5,284 nucleotides of DNA from JBHEPS01 sp046261635 (GCA_046261635.1 JBHEOL010000323.1:1-5284); one strand, 5' to 3'. Shown: positions 1 through 5,063, numbered from the stretch's first letter. Translations and numbers: made by a program. The notes: a model not told the origin generated them from the sequence alone.

Positions 1-155
1 TGGCCGATGAGTGGAGCCGCGCGCGGGGAACGTCGGTGGAAGATGCCCATCGGAGAGGCCTGGCCGGCGAGATCACGCGGTTCCTCGAACGGCAGTTCGT
101 CGCCCCGGAACCGGTGCCGATGCCGGCAATCCCGCCGGGACCGCCCATAGGCTGA
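1..155 (+). CDS. C-terminal fragment of an unidentified protein
   Basis: The frame beginning at base 3 is open from the left edge to TGA at 153-155 and gives the last 50 residues of a protein that starts outside the window. I do not recognise the family. The fragment has an acidic/basic amphipathic helix-like part (ADEWSRARGTSVEDAHRGL, then GEITRFLERQFV) and a proline-rich tail ending PAIPPGPPIG. GC-rich third positions and the helix-then-Pro-tail composition favour this frame over the two overlapping alternatives: frame 1 is Arg/Ser/Cys-rich, and the frame starting at GTG 11 looks like an out-of-frame shadow. No terminator is obvious in the 179 bases before the next gene. Function unknown. 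Confidence 0.55.
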   Translation, partial: ADEWSRARGTSVEDAHRRGLAGEITRFLERQFVAPEPVPMPAIPPGPPIG

Positions 156-276
156 GACATGCATGCGACGGAAGCTCGCCACAGCAAAGGCTCCGGTTTT
201 CTCCAATCCGCCGCAGAACCTCGGGGCATGGGGCCTGCGATGTTCATACGGCACAAACGAGGTCGCTTCCCTTTCT

Positions 277-282
277 TACAAT
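277..282 (+). promoter_or_regulatory. candidate -10 box (TACAAT) of the small CxxC protein gene
   Basis: TACAAT at 277-282 differs from the TATAAT consensus at one position and is one of the few AT-rich spots in the 156-334 gap. It would put the transcript start near 289, giving a leader of about 45 nt before ATG 335. No convincing -35 hexamer lies 16-18 bases upstream, so this is a weak prediction. I see nothing else convincing between 156 and 334. Confidence 0.3.
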
Positions 283-334
283 GGACCGACCGGCCTCGGG
301 CCAGCACACTGAATTGCCAGGGAGAGACGACACC

Positions 335-523
335 ATGAGCCAGGCCAAATGCATTGCCTGTGACACCGGCAGCGACATGATGCCTCTGATCGAATTCGAA
401 TACCGCGGTGAGCGCCATCGGATCTGCTCGGCGCACCTTCCGATCCTGATTCACGATCCCGGTCAGTTGCACGGGCGGCTGGCGGGTGCGGACACCCTCC
501 CTGCTTCCGAGCACCATGACTGA
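335..523 (+). CDS. small CxxC...CxxH putative metal-binding protein, 62 aa
   Basis: The protein of 62 residues begins MSQAKCIACDTGSDMMPLIE. Cys6 and Cys9 form a CxxC knuckle. About 30 residues later an ICSAHLPILIHDP segment supplies Cys and His in CxxH spacing, so one Zn2+ (or other metal) could be held by C2-CH ligands. From memory, similar short proteins with a 'PLIEFEY-G...ICxxHLPxLIHDP' core occur as hypothetical proteins in Acidobacteriota and related phyla; their function is unknown to me. The frame is open upstream to base 11, but that part is Arg/Pro-rich and not protein-like. ATG 335 is chosen because the recognisable domain starts there and GGAGAG (321-326) lies upstream as a possible, slightly distant ribosome binding site. 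There is no signal peptide or membrane segment, so it is probably cytoplasmic. Confidence 0.8.
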   Translation: MSQAKCIACDTGSDMMPLIEFEYRGERHRICSAHLPILIHDPGQLHGRLAGADTLPASEHHD

Positions 524-581
524 CTCGAAAGAGAAGGTCCCGTGCGGGTGGAGACTCGACCCGAAATTCGTGATTTTGAGC

Positions 582-587
582 TAGGCT
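582..587 (+). promoter_or_regulatory. candidate -10 box (TAGGCT) for leaderless transcription of the PH-like gene
   Basis: TAGGCT at 582-587, preceded by a locally AT-richer TGATTTTGAGC, lies exactly six bases before ATG 594. No Shine-Dalgarno sequence precedes that ATG. A -10 box at this distance would place the transcript start on or next to the A of the ATG, so the mRNA would be leaderless. The -35 region is unclear: TCGACC at 556-561 is 20 bases away, longer than usual. Confidence 0.35.
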
Positions 588-593
588 CACTCC

Positions 594-1040
594 ATGTCGC
601 CCTACCACCACCGCCAGACAGGCTGGACGCTGATCTTTCCACTGCTCGTCGTCGTTGGCGGCCTGGCGCTCCTGATCGTGAGCGTCGTTCCGCACGGTCA
701 ATGGATGGAGGCGATCGCGCTCGTCTCGATTCCCCTCATCATCATCCTCTTCTTCTTCTCCCTGTCGGTCGAGGTGAACGAGACCCGAATCGTGGTGCGG
801 TTCGGCATCGGCCTCCTCCGAAAGACCGTCCATCTCCATGAAGTCTCGAAGTGCGAAGTGGTCCGGAATCCGTGGTGGTACGGCTGGGGGATTCACTACA
901 CACCTCGCGGATGGCTGTACAACATCTCGGGATTCGATGCCGTGGAGCTGACTCTCGAGAGCGGGAAGACTCTGCGCATCGGGAGCGATGAGCCCGATGC
1001 GCTCTGCAACGCGATCCGCGCCCGACTGAAGCGGGAATGA
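594..1040 (+). CDS. two-TM membrane protein with PH-like domain, 148 aa
   Basis: The protein begins MSPYHHRQTGW and has two hydrophobic helices, at about residues 12-30 (LIFPLLVVVGGLALLIVSVV) and 39-58 (AIALVSIPLIIILFFFSL), joined by a short loop. A soluble domain of about 90 residues follows. It reads like the bacterial PH-like fold of small membrane proteins: beta strands VNETRIVVRFGIGLLRKTVHL, a central NPWWYGWGIHYTPRGWLYNISG stretch of the kind conserved in this group, then VELTLESGKTLRIGSDEP and a C-terminal helix LCNAIRARLKRE. I recall such proteins annotated only as hypothetical or PH-domain membrane proteins. The role is unknown; a scaffold at the inner membrane is a guess. The start has no Shine-Dalgarno sequence and may be leaderless. 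The gene converges on the minus-strand GH15 gene, with 70 bases between the two stops. Confidence 0.85.
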   Translation: MSPYHHRQTGWTLIFPLLVVVGGLALLIVSVVPHGQWMEAIALVSIPLIIILFFFSLSVEVNETRIVVRFGIGLLRKTVHLHEVSKCEVVRNPWWYGWGIHYTPRGWLYNISGFDAVELTLESGKTLRIGSDEPDALCNAIRARLKRE

Positions 1041-1074
1041 GCGAGGGACAGGATCAGCCTCGGAGCATGGCGCA

Positions 1075-1102
1075 GGCGGAGGAAAGAATCCTCCCCCCCC
1101 CC
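1075..1102. terminator. hairpin fused to a C10 run between convergent genes
   Basis: GGAGGA (1078-1083), loop AAGAA, TCCTCC (1089-1094) is a perfect 6-bp stem. It can extend by two more G-C pairs (1075-1076 with 1096-1097) past one C/C mismatch. The right arm merges into ten consecutive Cs (1093-1102). It sits between the stops of the PH-like gene (1040) and the GH15 gene (1111), where a bidirectional terminator would be useful. There is no T tract, so intrinsic termination is uncertain. It may instead protect the 3' end. Confidence 0.35.
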
Positions 1103-1110
1103 GGCTGCAT

Positions 1111-2949
1111 TCACAGCAGGTCGCGGTTGCGGCGCTCGCGGCTCGCCTGCAGCCGCTCGTGCCGACGGCGGTCTTCGGCCGGTCCACCGCGGCGCTCGAG
1201 GTTTCTCGCCGTATTGATCAACCCCGTGTGACTGAATGCCTGCGGGAAGTTGCCGAGCATCCTGCTTCGAACGGGGTCGTATTCCTCCGACAGAAGCCCG
1301 ACGTCATTGCGGAGATCGAGGAGCCGGGTGAACAGCTCGCGCGCCTCGTCCCATTTCCCCTGAAGCGCCAGGTTGTCGACCATCCAGAAGCTGCAGAGAA
1401 GGAACGATCCCTCGCCCGGGGGGAGTCCATCGATGCCGCGCGCGGTCGGATAGCGATCGACGAATCCGTGCTCGTCCTGGAGACGGTCGCGAATGAGATC
1501 GACCGTGCCGACGATCCGCGGATCGTCCCACGGGAGAAAGCCGACCGGCGCCAGCATCAGCAGGCTTGCGTCCGGATCTTTGGATCCGTAGTACTGCACG
1601 AAGGCGCCAAGCTCGGAGTCGAAGCCCTCCCGGCAGACCTGGTCGTGGATTGCCTGACGCGTTTCGCGCCAGGCCTGGACCGGACCGTCGAGACCGAACT
1701 CCTCGACCGCCGCGACGGCTCTGTCGTAAGCGACCCACGCCATCACTTTCGAGTGGACGAAATGGCGTCGAGGCCCGCGCACTTCCCAGATGCCCTCATC
1801 GGGCTCCCGCCAGGCGGAGTCGAGAAAATCCATCATCGCCCGCTGGACCCGCCAGCTGTTCTCGTCGGGGAGGAGACCGGTGCGGCGCGCGAGATGGAGC
1901 GCGTCCATCACCTCGCCGAAGACGTCGAGCTGGAACTGCCGGTATGCCTCGTTGCCCACCCGGACCGGAGTGGAACCTTCGTAGCCGGGAAGCCATCCGA
2001 TCTCCAACTCCGTCAGGCGCCTCTCACCGCCGAGTCCGTACATGATCTGGAGCTCGGCGGGGTTTCCCGCCACCGAATTGACCAGCCACTCGCGCCAGGC
2101 GTGGGCCTCCGAGGTGTAGCCGCCGATCATCAGCGCATAGAGCGTGAAGGTGGCGTCGCGAAGCCAGCAATAGCGGTAATCCCAGTTGCGGACGCCGCCG
2201 ATCTTCTCGGGCAGCGAGGTCGTCGCCGCGGCCACGAGCCCGCCCGTGGGTGCGTACGTCATCGCCTTGAGCGTGATCAGCGACCGGACGACGGCGTCTC
2301 TCCATGGCCCCTGGTAGGCGCACTTCCCCACCCATTCGCGCCAGAACGCCTCCGTGGAAGCGAGGCTGTCGAAAGCGTTTTTCGGACCCGGCCCGGCACC
2401 GTACGTGGGGTGCCAGGTGAGGTCGAAGGGAAGGCGATCGCCGGCGCGAACCCGAAAGTGCGCAACGGTGTGCTGGTTCTCTCCCTCGAGATCGACCGGC
2501 GCCGTGAGGTGGAGCGTGTCGGGACCCGCGACCGCCGTGATTCCGCTCCCCGAGTCGCGCACCCACGGGACGACCCATCCGTAGTCGAATCGGATGACCA
2601 GATCCATCCGCATCTCGACTTCGCCCTCGATTCCCTCGACGATGCGGACGATGTCGACCACATCCGTGCGCGGCGGCATGAAGTCGATCAGGCGGGCACG
2701 CCCCGTTGCCGTCTCGAACTCGGTTTCGAGGATCAGCGTCTCCCCCTGATACCTCCGCCTGACGCTGGCCGGCTCCTCGACCGGCGCGATCATCCATCGG
2801 CCGTGCTCTGGCGACCCGAGGAGCGCGGCAAAGCAGGCGGGAGAATCGAACCGGGGGACGCAGAGCCAGTCGATCGAGCCGTTCTTGGCAACCAGCGCGC
2901 AGGTCTGCAGGTCTCCGAGGAGCGCGTAGTCTTCGATTTTCGACGGCAT
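1111..2949 (-). CDS. glycoside hydrolase family 15 protein (glucoamylase or trehalase type), 612 aa
   Basis: This is a full-length GH15 enzyme, a retaining-free (inverting) exo-hydrolase of alpha-glucosides such as starch or maltodextrin ends, or trehalose. The start at 2949 gives MPSKIEDYALLGDLQTCALV, the usual N-terminus of this group (IEDYALIGD...GSIDWLC-PRFDS). The longer in-frame extension to 3045 is ordinary upstream sequence and overlaps the divergent gene. Residues 1 to about 200 form the trehalase-like N-terminal beta domain; about 220-590 form the (alpha/alpha)6 barrel. Barrel hallmarks are NWDYRYCWLRDA (255-266), GYEGSTPVRVGNEAYRQFQ, DEGIWEVRG (the likely catalytic acid lies among Glu385/Glu389), GEGSFLLCSFW (512-522) and SEEYDP, where Glu555 or Glu556 is the likely base, followed by LGNFPQAFSHTGLINTA. 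No signal peptide is present, so it acts in the cytoplasm, probably on glycogen-type or trehalose reserves. Substrate cannot be settled from sequence alone. The short tail is Arg-rich. GGTGG before the ATG is a modest ribosome binding site. Confidence 0.95.
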   Translation of the reverse strand: MPSKIEDYALLGDLQTCALVAKNGSIDWLCVPRFDSPACFAALLGSPEHGRWMIAPVEEPASVRRRYQGETLILETEFETATGRARLIDFMPPRTDVVDIVRIVEGIEGEVEMRMDLVIRFDYGWVVPWVRDSGSGITAVAGPDTLHLTAPVDLEGENQHTVAHFRVRAGDRLPFDLTWHPTYGAGPGPKNAFDSLASTEAFWREWVGKCAYQGPWRDAVVRSLITLKAMTYAPTGGLVAAATTSLPEKIGGVRNWDYRYCWLRDATFTLYALMIGGYTSEAHAWREWLVNSVAGNPAELQIMYGLGGERRLTELEIGWLPGYEGSTPVRVGNEAYRQFQLDVFGEVMDALHLARRTGLLPDENSWRVQRAMMDFLDSAWREPDEGIWEVRGPRRHFVHSKVMAWVAYDRAVAAVEEFGLDGPVQAWRETRQAIHDQVCREGFDSELGAFVQYYGSKDPDASLLMLAPVGFLPWDDPRIVGTVDLIRDRLQDEHGFVDRYPTARGIDGLPPGEGSFLLCSFWMVDNLALQGKWDEARELFTRLLDLRNDVGLLSEEYDPVRSRMLGNFPQAFSHTGLINTARNLERRGGPAEDRRRHERLQASRERRNRDLL

Positions 2950-2958
2950 TCCCACCGG

Positions 2959-2987
2959 ATATTGCGTGATTCCGCACTTCGACGCAA
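2959..2987 (-). promoter_or_regulatory. candidate promoter of the GH15 gene
   Basis: Read on the minus strand, TTGCGT (2987-2982) and CAATAT (2964-2959) are separated by 17 bases. The -35 keeps TTG, and the -10 keeps the key A at position 2 and T at position 6. Transcription would start around 2952, a few bases before ATG 2949, giving a very short leader. It lies in the 62-bp gap shared with the divergent SGNH hydrolase gene. Weak match, so low confidence. Confidence 0.25.
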
Positions 2988-3010
2988 ACGTGTTGGCGAA
3001 CTCGGGCCGG

Positions 3011-3016
3011 TATGAT
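3011..3016 (+). promoter_or_regulatory. candidate -10 box (TATGAT) overlapping the SGNH hydrolase start
   Basis: TATGAT at 3011-3016 is one mismatch from TATAAT and overlaps the first two candidate ATG codons (3012, 3015). A start about seven bases downstream would fall at GTG 3024, which is in frame. If this box is real, translation begins there on a leaderless mRNA. There is no Shine-Dalgarno sequence for any candidate start. No good -35 is seen: TTGGCG at 2993-2998 is only 12 bases away. Confidence 0.35.
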
Positions 3017-3665
3017 GAACGCCGTGCAGAATGCGAGTCGAACATACCTCGCTCTCGGTGACTCCTACACCGCAGGAGAAGGTGTCGCCGCGCGGGAATC
3101 GTGGCCGCACGTCCTGAACGGACTGCTCGAAGCTCGTGGGCACCGACTGGATCTCTCGGTCGTCGCCCGCACCGGCTGGACTGCCGCGGAGTTGCACGAG
3201 GCCGCCCGGAACGCGCCGCTTCCGGCGAAACCAGCGCTCACGACGTTGCTCGTCGGCGTGAACGATCAGTACCGGGGACTTCCCATCGAGTCGTTCCGGG
3301 AAGAGCTCGGACGGCTGCTCGAACTCGTCGCCGGTCGGGGGCCCTCCTCACGCCTGCTGGTTCTCTCCATCCCCGACTGGGGGGTGACACCGTTCGCCAC
3401 CGGACGCGACCGGGCTGCCATCGCCCTCTCCATCGACTCGTTCAACGAGACCGCAAGAACGCTCGCCCTCGCCTCCGGCGCTCGCTGGATCGATATCACG
3501 CCTCTCGCGAGGGAAGCAGCCGGGAATCCCGCCCTCCTGGCGGGAGACGGGCTCCACTTCTCCCCCCTCGCCCACAGGCTCCTGGCGGAGTCCGCTCTAT
3601 CCCCGGCACTGGAGATTCTCGAAGTCTCCCCGGAAGGATTTCCGCAACGGGAGGGTTTTGCATGA
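3012..3665 (+). CDS. SGNH/GDSL-family hydrolase, 217 aa
   Basis: This is a compact SGNH-fold esterase/lipase-type hydrolase. Block I is LALGDSYTAGEGV, with nucleophile Ser18 in GDSYT. Block III is LLVGVNDQYRG, where Asn84 helps form the oxyanion hole. Block V is DGLHFSPLAH, where Asp179 and His182 complete the triad. Length is normal for a single-domain member. There is no signal peptide, so it is probably cytoplasmic, hydrolysing a small ester or acylated substrate that cannot be named. The N-terminus could be ATG 3012, ATG 3015 or GTG 3024; relatives usually have only a few residues before 'YLALGDSYT', which mildly favours 3024. It is divergent from the GH15 gene. The selenoprotein gene follows 42 bases after its stop on the same strand with no terminator between, so the two may share a transcript. 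Confidence 0.92.
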   Translation: MMNAVQNASRTYLALGDSYTAGEGVAARESWPHVLNGLLEARGHRLDLSVVARTGWTAAELHEAARNAPLPAKPALTTLLVGVNDQYRGLPIESFREELGRLLELVAGRGPSSRLLVLSIPDWGVTPFATGRDRAAIALSIDSFNETARTLALASGARWIDITPLAREAAGNPALLAGDGLHFSPLAHRLLAESALSPALEILEVSPEGFPQREGFA

Positions 3666-3693
3666 CTTCAGCATTCAGACATCGCGAGATCAC

Positions 3694-3700
3694 AAAGGAG
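3694..3700 (+). promoter_or_regulatory. strong ribosome binding site of the selenoprotein gene
   Basis: AAAGGAG at 3694-3700 lies seven bases before ATG 3708. It is the best Shine-Dalgarno sequence in the window and fixes the start of the rhodanese lipoprotein. Its GGAG is also the last sense codon of a 13-codon ORF (3662-3703), whose TGA stop lies directly beside it. Confidence 0.8.
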
Positions 3701-3707
3701 TGATTGA

Positions 3708-4226
3708 ATGAAACCACTGTTGCCATTGGCAGCGATTCTGGTTCTGCTCGCCGCCTGCAGCGGCGACGGCACCCAGACGGTCGCCGCCCCCGAGCAGTCG
3801 GCCTCCACGCCGGCTCCCCAGCCCGAGTTGCCTCAGACGACGACTTACTCAACCCCGCCTCCGACGACCACCCCAGCGGCCCAGGCCACGGATGCGGACA
3901 TGATCCGGATGAGCCCGGCCGAGCTCAAGCAGAGGGTCGAAGCCGGCGAGGCGATCGTCCTCGACGTCCGGACCCGCGTCGCCTATGCGACCGAGCATGC
4001 GCGCGGCGGGGTCAACATCCCGCTCGAGGAGCTCGGGATGCGGGCGGCCGAGCTTCCCACCGACAAGTGGCTCGTAGCCTACTGCACGTGACCGGCTGAA
4101 CAGACAAGCGCCCGTGCGGCGCTCATCCTGAAGCAGCGCGGTTTCGAAAACACGGCAGCCCTTCTCGGCGGACTCGAAGCCTGGCGGTGGGCCGGCCTTC
4201 CGATGTCGACCGGCATGAACCCGTAA
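3708..4226 (+). CDS. rhodanese-domain lipoprotein, candidate selenoprotein (UGA = Sec128), 172 aa
   Basis: The gene runs from ATG 3708 to TAA 4224-4226 if the in-frame TGA at 4089-4091 is read as selenocysteine. MKPLLPLAAILVLLAAC is a lipoprotein signal with lipobox LAAC, so Cys17 would be lipidated. Residues 20-62 are a Pro/Thr/Ser/Ala linker typical of exported proteins. Residues 64-165 are a rhodanese domain: MSPAELKQRVEAGEAIVLDV with Asp86-Val87-Arg88, then GGVNIPLEEL, WLVAYC, and after the UGA PAEQTSARAALILKQRGFEN and LLGGLEAWRWAGLP. The active-site loop reads C126-T-U128-P-A-E-Q-T-S-A-R; in related rhodaneses I recall a CxCP-x-E motif here, so Sec replaces the second Cys. Stopping at TGA would remove the loop and the last helices. 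A SECIS-like hairpin follows. Likely role: sulfur transfer or thiol redox in the periplasm, substrate unknown. Alternatives are a nonsense mutation or sequencing error. Confidence 0.85.
4101..4130 (+). promoter_or_regulatory. candidate bacterial SECIS element
   Basis: AGCGCC (4107-4112) pairs perfectly with GGCGCT (4118-4123) around the 5-nt loop CGUGC (4113-4117). The lower stem CAG (4101-4103) with CTG (4128-4130) is separated by a 3x4 internal loop. The stem starts 15 nt, and the apical loop 21 nt, after the UGA (4089-4091). The loop has G at its second position followed by U. These match what I know of bacterial SECIS elements: loop roughly 16-37 nt downstream, short GC stem, an early G and usually GU in the loop. 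SelB would bind it to deliver Sec-tRNA. It lies within the coding frame, as bacterial SECIS elements do. Confidence 0.75.
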
Positions 4227-4244
4227 CGCGAGAATCCTTCGATG

Positions 4245-4275
4245 AAAAAGCCCGGCCTCAGGCCGGGCTTTTTTT
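4245..4275. terminator. strong bidirectional intrinsic terminator
   Basis: GCCCGGCC (4250-4257), loop TCA, GGCCGGGC (4261-4268) form a perfect 8-bp GC stem. It is flanked by A5 (4245-4249) on the left and T7 (4269-4275) on the right. It begins 18 bases after the TAA at 4224-4226. That placement supports the full-length reading of the selenoprotein gene: it is 153 bases from the UGA but at normal distance from the TAA. The A5 becomes a U tract on the minus strand, so it can also stop transcripts from the YceI gene. Confidence 0.92.
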
Positions 4276-4279
4276 GTGG

Positions 4280-4311
4280 GGGCCGGGGTCGGCTTTCCTC
4301 AACCTCGGCCC
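4280..4311 (+). other. second long hairpin just after the terminator
   Basis: GGGCCGGGGT (4280-4289) and ACCTCGGCCC (4302-4311) form a 10-bp stem with one G-U pair around a 12-nt loop. The G-U pair becomes an A-C mismatch on the minus strand, so the fold is better as plus-strand RNA. It has no T tract. It may be a back-up terminator or 3'-end structure, or on the minus strand part of the YceI mRNA tail. Confidence 0.5.
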
Positions 4312-4339
4312 GAAGTCGATGTTCGGATCGCAGCGCTCG

Positions 4340-4360
4340 CCCGGAGATTCCGGGGGGGGG
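4340..4360. other. hairpin fused to a G9 run at the YceI 3' end
   Basis: CCCGGA (4340-4345), loop GAT, TCCGGG (4349-4354) is a perfect 6-bp stem whose right arm merges into nine consecutive Gs (4352-4360). It lies four bases beyond the YceI stop, in the direction of that gene. It resembles the C10-linked hairpin at 1075-1102, also just past the stop of a minus-strand gene. Confidence 0.45.
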
Positions 4361-4364
4361 CACG

Positions 4365-4967
4365 TCAGCTCTCCGGCTCGTCCTGCCGGATCAGCTCCAC
4401 ATCGATGACGATCTCGATCTCATCTCCGACGGTCAGTCCGCCTGCTTCCAGCGCACGGTTCCATGTGAGCCCGAAATCCTTCCGGTTCACACTCGTCACG
4501 GCGCTCGTCCCCGTCCGCCACGCTTTGCCGACCTTGAGCGGTGCCGCGGGAGCATCAACGTTCAGCACGACCTCTTTCGTCACACCGCGTATCGTCAGCT
4601 CTCCGGTCATCCGGTAACCATCTCCGGCCTTCTCGATCCTTTTCGACTCGAACGTGATGGCCGGGTACTTCTCGACCTCGAAAAAGTCGGCCGAGCGGAG
4701 GTGATCGTCGCGCCTTCCGTTCCCGGTGTTGATCGAGCTGGCGTCGATGGTGACGTCCACCTGGACGCCCGTCGGACTCGACAGATCTCCGGTGACGGTG
4801 CCACTGATCTTATCGAACGATCCGCGGACCTTCGAGACCATCATGTGGCGGACCGAGAACCCAGCGCTCGAATGCGCCCCGTCGATGACCCAGGTCGCGG
4901 TTTCTGCGGAAAGCGGGAGGGCGAAAAGAATGAGGGCAGCCGTGAGGGAAACGAGTCGTCTGATCAT
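4365..4967 (-). CDS. secreted YceI-family (lipocalin-like) protein, 200 aa
   Basis: The protein belongs to the YceI family, a secreted beta-barrel fold that binds polyisoprenoid-type lipids in characterised members. Residues 1-21 (MIRRLVSLTAALILFALPLSA) are a Sec signal peptide, probably cut before ETATW. The mature part has the family order: WVIDGAHSSAGFSVRHMMVSKVRGSF, then SSPTGVQVDVTIDASSINTG, RRDDHLRSADFFEVEKYPAI, TFESKRIE, GELTIRGVTKEVVL and DFGLTWNRALEAGGLTVGDE. Length is typical. ATG 4967 is chosen over the upstream ATG at 5012 because it begins the signal peptide and has AAAGGA nine bases upstream. It should act in the periplasm as a lipid or quinone-like carrier or stress protein; the ligand is not visible. 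It converges on the selenoprotein gene and shares its terminator, and is divergent from the gene at 5127. Confidence 0.93.
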   Translation of the reverse strand: MIRRLVSLTAALILFALPLSAETATWVIDGAHSSAGFSVRHMMVSKVRGSFDKISGTVTGDLSSPTGVQVDVTIDASSINTGNGRRDDHLRSADFFEVEKYPAITFESKRIEKAGDGYRMTGELTIRGVTKEVVLNVDAPAAPLKVGKAWRTGTSAVTSVNRKDFGLTWNRALEAGGLTVGDEIEIVIDVELIRQDEPES

Positions 4968-4976
4968 GAATCTGGT

Positions 4977-4982
4977 TCCTTT
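4977..4982 (-). promoter_or_regulatory. ribosome binding site of the YceI gene
   Basis: On the minus strand AAAGGA (4982-4977) lies nine bases before ATG 4967. This decides the start against the longer reading from 5012, which has no such site. Confidence 0.65.
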
Positions 4983-5036
4983 CGTGAGGATGGTGCGGTG
5001 TCTGTGGAGCAACGGCGGGAAAAATGCTTTAATTTC

Positions 5037-5063
5037 AAACTGCCTCTTTTTTAGTTACAGTTT
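5037..5063. promoter_or_regulatory. inverted repeat in an AT-rich divergent promoter region, possible operator
   Basis: AAACTG (5037-5042) and CAGTTT (5058-5063) are perfect inverted half-sites, 21 bases apart centre to centre, about two helical turns. They lie in the most AT-rich stretch of the window, about 5020-5063, in the 159-bp gap between the divergent YceI gene and the gene at 5127. Such an arrangement suits a dimeric regulator acting on one or both genes. No promoter hexamers could be placed convincingly around it. Confidence 0.3.

Noticed and set aside
156..334. Possible structured RNA or riboswitch in the first intergenic gap
   Set aside because: Only a weak 5-bp pairing (212-216 with 235-239) was found and no known motif.
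521..841. Possible UGA readthrough at the end of the small CxxC protein, since the frame stays open to 841
   Set aside because: The extension is Arg/Pro-rich, overlaps the real PH-like gene in another frame, and no domain continues across the stop.
276..1187. 303-codon open frame on the minus strand
   Set aside because: It spans three clearer features (small CxxC protein, PH-like protein, GH15 3' end), is low-complexity and charged, and matches nothing.
1159..3015. 618-codon open frame on the plus strand opposite the GH15 gene
   Set aside because: It mirrors the GH15 coding frame on the opposite strand, a common effect of high GC; its translation is Arg/Asp/Val-rich with no domain.
4089..4091. 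Reading the rhodanese gene as a pseudogene truncated at TGA
   Set aside because: The frame beyond is intact and conserved to TAA, the UGA sits at a redox position, a SECIS-like hairpin follows, and the terminator is spaced from the TAA. It remains the main alternative if Sec genes are absent.
4363..4606. Exact 14-base direct repeat CGTCAGCTCTCCGG (4363-4376 and 4593-4606)
   Set aside because: Both copies lie in YceI coding sequence in different reading frames; with GC bias, one such match in 5 kb is plausible by chance.
4242..5054. 270-codon plus-strand frame over the YceI gene
   Set aside because: Its ATG lies within the intrinsic terminator and the rest is antisense to YceI.
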